Shown: positions 1-5,570 of the stretch, piece by piece | How the letters are laid out: each line of letters opens with the position of its first letter | Numbering within the stretch: the first letter of the stretch is position 1 | NCBI GenBank assembly: GCA_025350885.1 | Contig: JANXXA010000558.1 | Coordinates: 1-8,286, forward strand | Source: Phenylobacterium sp. | GTDB taxonomy: Bacteria; Pseudomonadota; Alphaproteobacteria; Caulobacterales; Caulobacteraceae | Direction: 5' to 3' | DNA: 8,286 nucleotides | The notes under the pieces: generated by a model | The model's input: only the letters and a program-made list of their open reading frames with translations | Told to the model about the DNA's origin: nothing | Database searches by the model: none | Translations under genes and position numbers: made by a program

Positions 1-1
1 C

Positions 2-256
2 GCCGGTCGGCTGGGGGCTGATCTGGTCGGGGTCAACAACCGCGACCTGCGGACATTTTCCGTCGATCTGGAGAATACCGGACGCCTGGCAGCGGCCGCG
101 CCGGCCGGTGCGCTGATCGTTGCCGAAAGCGGAATCGCCAGCGCAGGGGACGCCGCGCGGCTCGAAAGATCCGGCGCGCGCGCCATGCTGGTTGGCGAGA
201 GCCTGATGCGGCAGACCGACGTCGCCGCGGCGACTCGCACCCTACTGGCGGGGTGA
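2..256 (+). CDS. trpC: Indole-3-glycerol phosphate synthase, C-terminal part (5' end outside window)
   Basis: Only the last 84 codons are in the window; the gene begins upstream and ends at TGA 254-256. The enzyme closes carboxyphenylaminodeoxyribulose phosphate into indole-3-glycerol phosphate in cytoplasmic tryptophan synthesis. The visible part matches the end of the TIM barrel. GVNNRDL lies near residue 15 of the fragment and carries the conserved Asn-Asn-Arg-Asp stretch. AESGI follows near residue 42 and is the active-site Glu/Ser strand, and LVGESLMR near residue 63 is the final phosphate-binding loop. Codon use is GC-rich like the neighbours, and the C-terminus (TLLAG) looks complete. 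No clear intrinsic terminator follows. In Caulobacter and rhizobia, as I recall, moaC and moeA sit between trpC and lexA; here they are absent. Confidence 0.93.
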   Translation, partial: AGRLGADLVGVNNRDLRTFSVDLENTGRLAAAAPAGALIVAESGIASAGDAARLERSGARAMLVGESLMRQTDVAAATRTLLAG

Positions 257-320
257 GTCGCAACCTGACGACTTTTGACGGAAGAATTTCTCCAAAGATT
301 TCAGATGCCGCGACCGTAAC

Positions 321-349
321 TTGACATTAGTGCGGAACGCCTAGAGAAC
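321..349 (+). promoter_or_regulatory. Probable lexA promoter overlapped by the LexA operator
   Basis: A perfect TTGACA lies at 321-326 and reads TTGACAT, close to the Caulobacter housekeeping -35 form TTGACGS. About 12-15 bp downstream is CCTAGAGA (340-347), a partial match to the Caulobacter -10 consensus GCTANAWC. The -10 region sits inside the LexA box, so bound LexA should block RNA polymerase. A second perfect -35-like TTGACGG occurs at 275-281 without a convincing -10 partner. The predicted start near 355 would leave a leader of roughly 45 nt before lexA. Confidence 0.6.
335..349. promoter_or_regulatory. LexA-binding site (SOS box)
   Basis: GAAC at 335-338 and GAAC at 346-349 are separated by exactly 7 bp. 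Read on the other strand this is GTTC-N7-GTTC, the direct-repeat operator established for alphaproteobacterial LexA and unlike the CTGT-N8-ACAG box of E. coli. Its place across the -10 region of lexA predicts negative autoregulation and induction after DNA damage. Match and position are both as expected, so the call is firm by inspection. Confidence 0.85.
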
Positions 350-362
350 ACCGCCAACGTTT

Positions 363-388
363 GCGCTTTGTTCTCAGGCGCTTTGTTC
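363..388. repeat. Tandem 11-bp direct repeat in the lexA leader
   Basis: GCGCTTTGTTC occurs perfectly at 363-373 and again at 378-388, separated by TCAG, so the period is 15 bp. Each copy ends in GTTC, the half-site recognised by alphaproteobacterial LexA, but the half-sites are 15 bp apart instead of the normal 11. The repeat ends just before the likely ribosome binding site GAGG (389-392) of lexA. It may be a degenerate extra LexA contact, an RNA-level element, or a chance slippage duplication. Confidence 0.7.
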
Positions 389-400
389 GAGGTCAGGCCC

Positions 401-1090
401 ATGCTCACCCGCAAGCAACACGAACTGCTGATGTTCATCCACGAGCGCATCAAGGAAAGCGGCGTCTCCCCGTCGTTCGACGAGATGAAGGAGGCGTTGG
501 ATCTGGCCTCGAAGTCTGGGATTCATCGACTGATCACCGCCCTGGAAGAGCGCGGGTTTCTCCGCCGCCTGCCCCATCGGGCCCGCGCGCTGGAGGTGTT
601 GAAGCTGCCGCAACAGGCGACGATGGCCGCTCCACCCAAGGGTCGGGCGCCCTTCAAGCCGCAGTTGGTGGATGGTGGTCCGGCGGCGCCAGTGGCGGCC
701 AACGACACGCGCGAATTGCCGATCCTGGGAAAGATCGCCGCTGGAACCCCGATCGAAGCCATCCAGCAGGAGCGCGACCGGATGCCGGTGGCGGAGAGCA
801 TGCTGGGCGCCGGGGAGCATTTCGTCCTGGAGATCCAGGGTGACTCGATGATCAACGCCGGGATTCTCGATGGCGACTTCGTGGTCATCCGTCGCGGCGA
901 CACGGCCACGTCCGGCGACATCGTTGTCGCCCTGATCATGGGCGAGGAAGCCACATTGAAGCGGCTGCGCCGCAAGGGCGCCTCCATCGCGCTCGAGGCC
1001 GCCAATCCTGCCTACGAGACCCGCATCTTTGGTCCTGATCAGGTCGCGGTGCAGGGCAAACTTGTCGGCCTGATCCGCCGTTACCACTGA
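401..1090 (+). CDS. lexA: LexA SOS repressor / self-cleaving serine peptidase
   Basis: The 229-residue protein represses SOS genes as a dimer and cleaves itself when RecA-ssDNA filaments form. The N-terminal winged helix-turn-helix spans about residues 1-65, with the recognition region around residues 29-52. A proline- and alanine-rich linker of about 30 residues follows, then the S24 peptidase domain. The scissile bond is Ala114-Gly115 in KIAAGTP. The catalytic serine is Ser149 in QGDSM and the catalytic lysine is Lys187 in ATLKRL. The ATG at 401 is chosen because MLTRKQ is the usual family start and GAGG (389-392) lies 8 nt before it; an in-frame TTG at 368 would add 11 unconserved residues inside the leader repeat. 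A LexA box upstream indicates autoregulation. The protein is complete, with no missing catalytic residue. Confidence 0.97.
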   Translation: MLTRKQHELLMFIHERIKESGVSPSFDEMKEALDLASKSGIHRLITALEERGFLRRLPHRARALEVLKLPQQATMAAPPKGRAPFKPQLVDGGPAAPVAANDTRELPILGKIAAGTPIEAIQQERDRMPVAESMLGAGEHFVLEIQGDSMINAGILDGDFVVIRRGDTATSGDIVVALIMGEEATLKRLRRKGASIALEAANPAYETRIFGPDQVAVQGKLVGLIRRYH

Positions 1091-1093
1091 GGC

Positions 1094-1131
1094 TTGCACC
1101 GGCCGGGATCCGTGATCACGAAATCGTGCAA
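1094..1131. other. Inverted repeats just after lexA, possible weak terminator or operator
   Basis: TTGCAC (1094-1099) and GTGCAA (1126-1131) are inverted copies enclosing the perfect 10-bp palindrome CGTGATCACG (1111-1120). CACG (1117-1120) could instead pair with CGTG (1125-1128). The block starts 4 nt after the lexA stop. No T-run follows, so intrinsic termination is doubtful; a protein-binding palindrome is an alternative. Confidence 0.25.
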
Positions 1132-1141
1132 CCCCCGGGAT

Positions 1142-1220
1142 GACTTCGCGTTAGAGGATTCGGGGCCAGGGCAACGTCGTCGCCCCAGAGCTTTCGAAGA
1201 CTTCGCCAACCCGCGAAGTC
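1142..1220. promoter_or_regulatory. Three-copy GACTTCGC element in the leader of the lipoprotein gene
   Basis: GACTTCGC occurs at 1142-1149 and 1199-1206, and its exact reverse complement GCGAAGTC at 1213-1220. The proximal pair gives a perfect 8-bp stem with the 6-nt loop CAACCC. The distal copy, extended by one base (1142-1150), can pair over 9 bp with 1212-1220 instead, so the two stems exclude each other in RNA. CGAAG at 1195-1199 with CTTCG at 1201-1205 adds a further small palindrome. The block ends 19 nt before the chosen ATG. It may be an operator with several sites or a leader RNA that switches folds; no known riboswitch class was recognised. Confidence 0.45.
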
Positions 1221-1239
1221 CATGGGAAAGATATCAAAG

Positions 1240-1557
1240 ATGCGTACCATCACCGTCGCGGCGATCGCCGCCATGAGCCTCGCCGCCGTCGCCTGCAGCA
1301 AGCCCGCTGACAAGGCCACCAACGAAGCCGGAACCGCCAAGGCTGAAGCCGCGGCAGCCGACGCCGCCGCCGCTACCGCCAGCACGGACGCGGCCGCCGC
1401 CGCGGCCGCCCCGACCGCAGCCGGCGCGGCGGTTCCCGCCATGGCAGCGGGCGAAGCCGCCAAGGACGCAGCCGGTCACGCCATGAAGGCCGCAGACGCC
1501 GCCAAGGACGCCGGTGGCGCCGCCATGTCCGCAGCCAAGGACGCGGCCAAGAAGTAG
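1240..1557 (+). CDS. Small Ala-rich lipoprotein, LEA-like repeats, function unknown
   Basis: The product has 105 residues. Residues 1-18 form a lipoprotein signal peptide: Arg2, a hydrophobic stretch, then AVAC with the probable lipidated Cys19. The -3 residue is Ala, which is weaker than the usual Leu. The mature part is about half alanine, with Lys, Asp and Glu, and no aromatic residue. Residues 30-70 are low-complexity Ala/Pro/Thr. Residues 71-105 carry three AAKDA-like units spaced 14 and 11 residues apart, resembling the amphipathic 11-mers of group 3 LEA proteins. It is probably anchored in the inner or outer membrane and faces the periplasm. The ATG at 1240 is preferred because GGGAAAG lies 8 nt upstream; an ATG at 1222 would add six residues before the signal peptide. 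It follows lexA by 149 bp and may have its own control. A structural or stress role is only a guess. Confidence 0.75.
   Translation: MRTITVAAIAAMSLAAVACSKPADKATNEAGTAKAEAAAADAAAATASTDAAAAAAAPTAAGAAVPAMAAGEAAKDAAGHAMKAADAAKDAGGAAMSAAKDAAKK
1459..1543 (+). repeat. Coding repeat behind the AAKDA units
   Basis: GCCAAGGACG occurs three times, at 1459-1468, 1501-1510 and 1534-1543. All copies are in the same reading frame, 42 and 33 bp apart, and encode the Ala-Lys-Asp cores of the lipoprotein tail. Identical codons in each copy suggest internal duplication of an 11- to 14-residue unit, although strong GC3 bias could also produce this. Confidence 0.55.
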
Positions 1558-1567
1558 CTGAATTGCC

Positions 1568-1595
1568 GGAGCCTCAGCCGGACGGCTGGGGCTCC
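1568..1595. terminator. Strong hairpin between convergent genes, likely bidirectional terminator
   Basis: GGAGCCTCAGCC (1568-1579) pairs with GGCTGGGGCTCC (1584-1595) over 12 positions with one G-T wobble and a GGAC loop. It starts 11 nt after the lipoprotein stop and lies 33 nt beyond the ASCH gene stop on the other strand. No T-run follows directly on either strand (a T5 at 1621-1625 is too distant), so it is not a textbook intrinsic terminator. Position and stability still suggest it ends or protects transcripts from both sides. Confidence 0.5.
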
Positions 1596-1628
1596 TGGCG
1601 ACCTGGATGTCGGTAAGGGGTTTTTGGA

Positions 1629-1907
1629 TCAGGGCCCCCGGTACTCGAATTCAACAAGATAGACCCGGTCCCCCGCGCCATGTCGGGCGGTCTTCAACAG
1701 GTCAACGACGCCCAGAAACCCTGACCTGCGAGCGAGGTCCGGCGTGATCTCCGCCAGGGATATCTCCCGGATCGAGGTGACCTCGATCGCTCCGCCCTGC
1801 ATCGCATAGCGGCCACCGATCCTCACCCGCGCCTGGCGCCAGATGCGCACACTGCAGGTCACCTCGCCTCGCCTCACCGGCTCGCGAAGGCGGCGGGAGA
1901 ACATCAT
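1629..1907 (-). CDS. ASCH-domain protein coupled to comEC
   Basis: The 92-residue protein matches, by recognition of pattern, small single-domain ASCH proteins (PUA-like beta barrels that bind RNA or nucleosides). The N-terminal MFSRRL stretch leads to RRGEVTCSVR (residues 12-21), the position of the G-x-K-x-x-x-x-R ASCH signature; the Lys is Val here, as I recall in a related subfamily reading RRGEVT. A central IREISLAEIT segment (46-55) and a C-terminal YLVEFEYRGP strand (83-92) complete the fold. Known relatives include E. coli YqfB, an N4-acetylcytidine amidohydrolase; activity cannot be assigned here. The ATG at 1907 shares ATGA with the comEC stop, implying translational coupling. A second ATG at 1904 is equally possible, since GGTGGAG is better spaced for it. 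It is the last gene of the unit. The fold assignment is more certain than any function. Confidence 0.8.
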   Translation of the reverse strand: MMFSRRLREPVRRGEVTCSVRIWRQARVRIGGRYAMQGGAIEVTSIREISLAEITPDLARRSGFLGVVDLLKTARHGAGDRVYLVEFEYRGP

Positions 1908-4129
1908 CGCTCCACCCGCCCTTCGGAACCCCAGGTCCACGGTCGCCGGCCGCGCAGGTCCTGCGCCCAGACGATCCGCCAACGCCCGGGTCCCTGACGG
2001 TAGAGCTCCACCGAACCGCCGCGCGCGAAGTCAGCCCCGGTCAACACCAGAGGCGCGGCGCAGCTCTCGGGTCGGAAATCATTGCGCAGGATGACCACCT
2101 CGGACGCGCCGCAAAGGTCCTCCAGGCGTCCGGACTTCAGGGGTCGGCGGACGTTCCATGCCGCCGCAAGACGGACCGGCGCCCCCGGGCGGGGCGCGCA
2201 GCTCACATGATCGCAGTCGAAGGCGGCGTCACGCCGCTCTCCGGTTCCCAGGGGAACAAGGCCGCGCCGGCGCGCCCAGAGCTGAGCCCCGAACAGTTTG
2301 ACGTCAGGGCGCAACAGGATCGCGTCCCTGGCGGAGCGGATCGCCACGGCCGCGCCGTCGGCGCTGACCCAGGCGTCCGGTGTGGGCGGCCTGGGCGCCA
2401 GCGACACCGCGAGCGCCAGCGGCAGGCCGGCCCAGCGCAGGGGCCCCTTCCACAGGCACAGCCACAGGAGGCCCAGGAAGGCCGCCGGCAGGGTCCATTC
2501 GGGACCGCTGGCGACGATGATCAGGGCCTTGGGGGCGCCGGCGGCGATTTGGGCGACGCGGTTCAGCAGATCGATGGCGAACCCCGCCACCTGAAGCGGC
2601 GGCTCGCCAAGACCGAAGGGCGTCAACAGAGCGCCCAACGCCAGGCCGGGCATCATCAGGAACCCGGAAATCGGCTCGGTGATCATGTTGGAAACCAGCC
2701 CCCAGGTGGCGATCCGGTTGAAGTGCTGCATGGCGAAGGGCGCCGTCGCCACGCCGGCGACGAAGCTTGCCGCGATCCCGGCCGCCGTCCAGGTTCCCAG
2801 GCCCTGAACCAGGCGCATGGGCCAGGGCGTATTGATCTCCTTGACTGGTCGCGGCCAGACTTCCGCCAGCGCCACCAGGGCGGCGGTGGCGGCGAAGGAC
2901 ATCTGGAAGCCGGGTTCGGTCACCGCCTCCGGCTGGATCAGCAGGACCACCATCGCCGCCAGGGCCAGGGCATGCAGGCTGATCGCCTGACGATCAACGA
3001 GCATGGCCACAAAGGCCACGGCCGCGGTGATCGCCGCACGCTCCGCCGGCGGCGGTCGGCCCGACAGGACGAGGTAGCTCAGCACCGCCAGCAACCCCAG
3101 CGCCGCGGCGACCTTCTTGCCCGGGACCCGGAGGGCGAGCCAGGGCCACGCGGCGATCGCGAACCGGACGATGGCGAAGACGAAGCCGCCGACAATGGCC
3201 ATGTGCAGGCCGGAGATCGAAATGATGTGCGCAAGGCCAGCGGCCCGCAGGTCGTCGACCTGGGCCTTGGGGATAAAAGCCTCGTGGCCTGTGGTCATGG
3301 CCGCGGCAAGGCCGCCGGTGCGCACGCCCAGGGTATCGACGATCCGCCGCGTCAGCGACCAGCGCAGCGCATTGATCCGCATGGTCGCGGCCAGACGCCA
3401 AGGCGGTTTCACTGGCGCATACCAGGTCGCTGGCGGCCCGAGCGCGAAGCCGACACCGCCAATGCTTTCGAAAAACGCATCGCGGGCGAAGTCGTAGGCG
3501 CCGGGGCTGGCGGGTGGCGGCGGGGCGTTGATCACGGACAGCAGGCTGATCGCCTCGCCGGGGGCCGGCACATATCCGCCGCGCAGGGTGACCCGGACGC
3601 GGATCGGCGTCGCCCCGGCGGGCCAGTCGCCGACACGGGCCGGCGCGATGAACAGCCGCTGGCCGCCCTGCCCTGGGTTTGCCACATCCACCACCCAGCC
3701 TTCCAGGCGTTCCGGATGGGCGCTCGTCGACGCAATTGGTGCTGTGACCTTTAGGGTGCGCAGCTTGGCCGCGCCAAAGCCGCCAATGGCGCTGGCGGCC
3801 AGCACCAGGGCGACCGTCATCGGGCGGCTGCGGCTCCAGCGGCTGGCGGCTGTCAGCAAAGCTCCTGCGATGGCCAGGCTGACCAGCGCCACCCAGGTCT
3901 TCGGCTCGCGTGGCAATGCAAAATAGACCGCGGCGCCGCAACCAAACGCCACCGGCGTCCAGAGGCGCCAGCGTTCGGCCTGCCGGGCGAGCTGAGCGGC
4001 GACCCACGCCAGCGCATCGGCGGGACTGGGACGCGCCCGACCCCGCGTGCTAAGAGGCGCCGCCCTGGCGCCCGGCGCCGCAGCTTCTCCAGGCTCCCGC
4101 CCTTCGATGTCCGACCGCCCCGTCGTCAC
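1904..4129 (-). CDS. comEC: ComEC/Rec2-family DNA-uptake channel protein
   Basis: The family forms the inner-membrane channel that carries single-stranded DNA into the cytoplasm in natural transformation. The 741-residue form starts with hydrophobic segments at about 57-72, 78-95 and 104-121, followed by a DUF4131-like soluble region. The Competence domain spans about 280-560, with many membrane segments and the hallmark HIISISGLHM (302-311) and LSGRPPPAERA (355-365). The C-terminal 140 residues occupy the place of the metallo-beta-lactamase domain but lack an HxHxDH metal site; as I recall, this degenerate tail is common in alphaproteobacteria. The start is uncertain: GTG 4129 has GAGGGGG 8 nt upstream, but ATG 4159 and ATG 4192 are in frame. 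No ATG, GTG or TTG occurs between 4129 and GTG 3952, which would cut conserved sequence. It therefore overlaps the divergent gltX. Its stop overlaps the ASCH gene. Confidence 0.92.
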   Translation of the reverse strand: MTTGRSDIEGREPGEAAAPGARAAPLSTRGRARPSPADALAWVAAQLARQAERWRLWTPVAFGCGAAVYFALPREPKTWVALVSLAIAGALLTAASRWSRSRPMTVALVLAASAIGGFGAAKLRTLKVTAPIASTSAHPERLEGWVVDVANPGQGGQRLFIAPARVGDWPAGATPIRVRVTLRGGYVPAPGEAISLLSVINAPPPPASPGAYDFARDAFFESIGGVGFALGPPATWYAPVKPPWRLAATMRINALRWSLTRRIVDTLGVRTGGLAAAMTTGHEAFIPKAQVDDLRAAGLAHIISISGLHMAIVGGFVFAIVRFAIAAWPWLALRVPGKKVAAALGLLAVLSYLVLSGRPPPAERAAITAAVAFVAMLVDRQAISLHALALAAMVVLLIQPEAVTEPGFQMSFAATAALVALAEVWPRPVKEINTPWPMRLVQGLGTWTAAGIAASFVAGVATAPFAMQHFNRIATWGLVSNMITEPISGFLMMPGLALGALLTPFGLGEPPLQVAGFAIDLLNRVAQIAAGAPKALIIVASGPEWTLPAAFLGLLWLCLWKGPLRWAGLPLALAVSLAPRPPTPDAWVSADGAAVAIRSARDAILLRPDVKLFGAQLWARRRGLVPLGTGERRDAAFDCDHVSCAPRPGAPVRLAAAWNVRRPLKSGRLEDLCGASEVVILRNDFRPESCAAPLVLTGADFARGGSVELYRQGPGRWRIVWAQDLRGRRPWTWGSEGRVER
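4028..4056 (+). promoter_or_regulatory. Candidate gltX promoter inside comEC
   Basis: GGGACGC (4028-4034) matches 5 of 7 positions of the Caulobacter -35 form TTGACGS. GCTAAGAG (4049-4056) partly matches GCTANAWC, and the spacer is 14 bp, within the known 10-14 range. It would give a leader of about 45 nt before gltX. Neither hexamer is strong, and the DNA is also comEC coding sequence, so this is tentative. Confidence 0.3.
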
Positions 4130-5513
4130 CCGGATCGCCCCCTCGCCCACCGGCGCCATGCATATTGGCACGGCGCGGACCGCACTATTCAACTGGCTTT
4201 ATGCGCGACACACCGGCGGCAAGTTCCTGTTGCGTATCGAGGACACTGATCGCGAACGGTCCACGCAGGACGCCGTGCAGGTGATTTTCGACGGTCTGGC
4301 CTGGCTGGGCCTGGAGGCCGACGAGGCGCCGGTGTTTCAGGCGAGCCGCGCCGACCGTCACACCTTGGCGGTCGAGGCGATGCTGGCGCGGGGCTCGGCC
4401 TATCGTGACTACATGAGCCCCGACGAGCTCGAGGCTGAACGGGCGCTGGCCCGCACTGAGGGTCGGGTGGTCCGTTCGCCCTGGCGCGACCTGTCGCCCA
4501 ACGATGCGCCGGATCGACCCTTCGTGGTGCGGTTGAAAGCCCCGGCCGAGGGCGAGACCCTGATCGACGACCAAGTGAAGGGCGCCGTGCGTTTCCAGAA
4601 CAAGGATCTCGACGACCTGATCCTGCTGCGCACCGACGGCACGCCCACCTACAACCTGGCCGTGGTGGTGGACGACCACGAGATGGGCGTGACCCACGTG
4701 ATCCGCGGTGACGACCACCTGAACAACGCCGCGCGCCAGACGCTGATCTATCAGGGTCTCGGCTGGACGCCGCCGGTGTGGGCGCACCTGCCGCTGATCC
4801 ATGGCCCCGATGGCGCGAAACTTTCCAAGCGGCACGGCGCCCAGGCGGTCAGCGAATTCGCCGACATGGGTTACCTGCCCGAAGCCATGCGCAACTACCT
4901 GGCCAAGCTGGGCTGGGGCCACGGCGACGACGAGATTTTCACCGACGAACAGGCGGTGGCATGGTTCGACATCAAGGACGTGGTCGGCGCGCCCGCGCGC
5001 CTCGACTGGGCCAAACTCAATCACCTGAACAACCACTATATCCGCCAGGCCGAGCCCGCCCGGTTGGCCGACCTGGTCGCAAGGGTCCACCAGAGCCGCG
5101 ACTGGCCGCTGCGCGACGGCGACATGGCGCGCCTGGCCCAGGCGATTCCCTTCGTCCGCGACGGCGCAAAAACGACCCTGGAGCTGGCCGACGCCACGGT
5201 CTTCGTGCTCAAGCACCGCCCTCTTGAGCTACCCGCAAAGGCGCTGGAGCTGCTGACCCCCGAGACCCGCGAGCGGTTCGTCCGGCTGCGGGACACGCTC
5301 GCTGCGGCCCCCACGTGGGATGTCCCCGCGCTGGAGGCGTCGAACCGCGCGTTCGCCGAGCGTGAAGGCGTCGGCCTGGGCAAAATCGGCCCCGCGCTGC
5401 GCGCTGTGCTCTCGGGCGGATCGCCGGCGCCCGACCTCGCCGGGGCCCTCGTTGCGCTCGGAAAGGACGAAAGCCTTGGCCGTCTCGACGATGCGCTTTC
5501 GCTTAACAGCTAA
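4107..5513 (+). CDS. gltX: Glutamyl-tRNA synthetase
   Basis: This class I synthetase charges tRNA-Glu with glutamate in the cytoplasm; some bacteria also use it to load tRNA-Gln for amidation. The protein has 468 residues, a usual length. The Rossmann catalytic domain opens with RIAPSPTGAMHIGT; the HIGH signature reads HIGT at 19-22. The KMSKS loop is KLSKR at 238-242. The helical anticodon-binding domain fills the C-terminal third. No cysteine occurs anywhere, so the zinc-binding insert known from E. coli GluRS is absent. The ATG at 4107 (MSDRPVVTRI) fits the family start. An upstream GTG at 4047 would add 20 residues of low-complexity Ala/Pro/Gly sequence. No clear Shine-Dalgarno site precedes 4107. 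It is divergent from comEC with overlapping 5' ends and lies 57 bp before gltA. Whether it is a discriminating or non-discriminating enzyme cannot be told by eye. Confidence 0.96.
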   Translation: MSDRPVVTRIAPSPTGAMHIGTARTALFNWLYARHTGGKFLLRIEDTDRERSTQDAVQVIFDGLAWLGLEADEAPVFQASRADRHTLAVEAMLARGSAYRDYMSPDELEAERALARTEGRVVRSPWRDLSPNDAPDRPFVVRLKAPAEGETLIDDQVKGAVRFQNKDLDDLILLRTDGTPTYNLAVVVDDHEMGVTHVIRGDDHLNNAARQTLIYQGLGWTPPVWAHLPLIHGPDGAKLSKRHGAQAVSEFADMGYLPEAMRNYLAKLGWGHGDDEIFTDEQAVAWFDIKDVVGAPARLDWAKLNHLNNHYIRQAEPARLADLVARVHQSRDWPLRDGDMARLAQAIPFVRDGAKTTLELADATVFVLKHRPLELPAKALELLTPETRERFVRLRDTLAAAPTWDVPALEASNRAFAEREGVGLGKIGPALRAVLSGGSPAPDLAGALVALGKDESLGRLDDALSLNS

Positions 5514-5516
5514 CCC

Positions 5517-5524
5517 GCTATAAG
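5517..5524 (+). promoter_or_regulatory. Candidate -10 element for gltA
   Basis: GCTATAAG matches the Caulobacter housekeeping -10 consensus GCTANAWC at all but the last base and lies just after the gltX stop. The best -35-like hexamer, TTAACA (5503-5508), is too close for normal spacing. The promoter is therefore only suggested, and gltA may also be read through from gltX. Confidence 0.3.
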
Positions 5525-5544
5525 CCGTTTCGAACAGCCGTTTC
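5523..5544. repeat. Tandem 9-bp direct repeat in the gltA leader
   Basis: AGCCGTTTC occurs perfectly at 5523-5531 and 5536-5544, separated by GAAC, with a period of 13 bp. It lies directly after the candidate -10 element and 26 bp before the gltA ATG. This is where an operator could act on initiation. No known regulator is recognised from the motif. Confidence 0.6.
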
Positions 5545-5570
5545 ATCGGCGGTTATCGAAGGGGTTGGGC

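Noticed and set aside
275..281. TTGACGG as a second upstream lexA promoter
   Set aside because: The -35 match is perfect, but no sequence resembling GCTANAWC occurs 10-14 bp downstream, so it is noted only as a possible remnant.
374..1099. A 241-codon open frame on the minus strand, antisense to lexA
   Set aside because: No recognisable motif, low-complexity Gln/His/Arg composition, and the lexA gene on the other strand has all catalytic residues.
1091..1239. Possible tRNA or small RNA gene after lexA
   Set aside because: The inverted repeats cannot be arranged into a cloverleaf, and no T-loop GTTCGA-type sequence or CCA end is present at the right distance.
1116..1463. Antisense Ala-rich frame opposite the lipoprotein gene
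   Set aside because: Its alanine runs are the reverse complement of GCC/GGC-rich codons of the real gene; it lacks a ribosome binding site and a lipobox.
1621..1625. T5 run as the tail of an intrinsic terminator after the lipoprotein gene
   Set aside because: It is 25 nt beyond the hairpin at 1568-1595, too far to act as its U-tract.
2207..3754. A 515-codon open frame on the plus strand, antisense to comEC
   Set aside because: Its product is dominated by Gln, Arg, Gly and His with no recognisable domain, and it mirrors the codon bias of comEC on the other strand. It is a GC-driven shadow frame.
4185..5216. A 343-codon open frame on the minus strand, antisense to gltX
   Set aside because: The composition is rich in Val, Gln, His and Arg with no domain pattern, while gltX on the opposite strand is certain.
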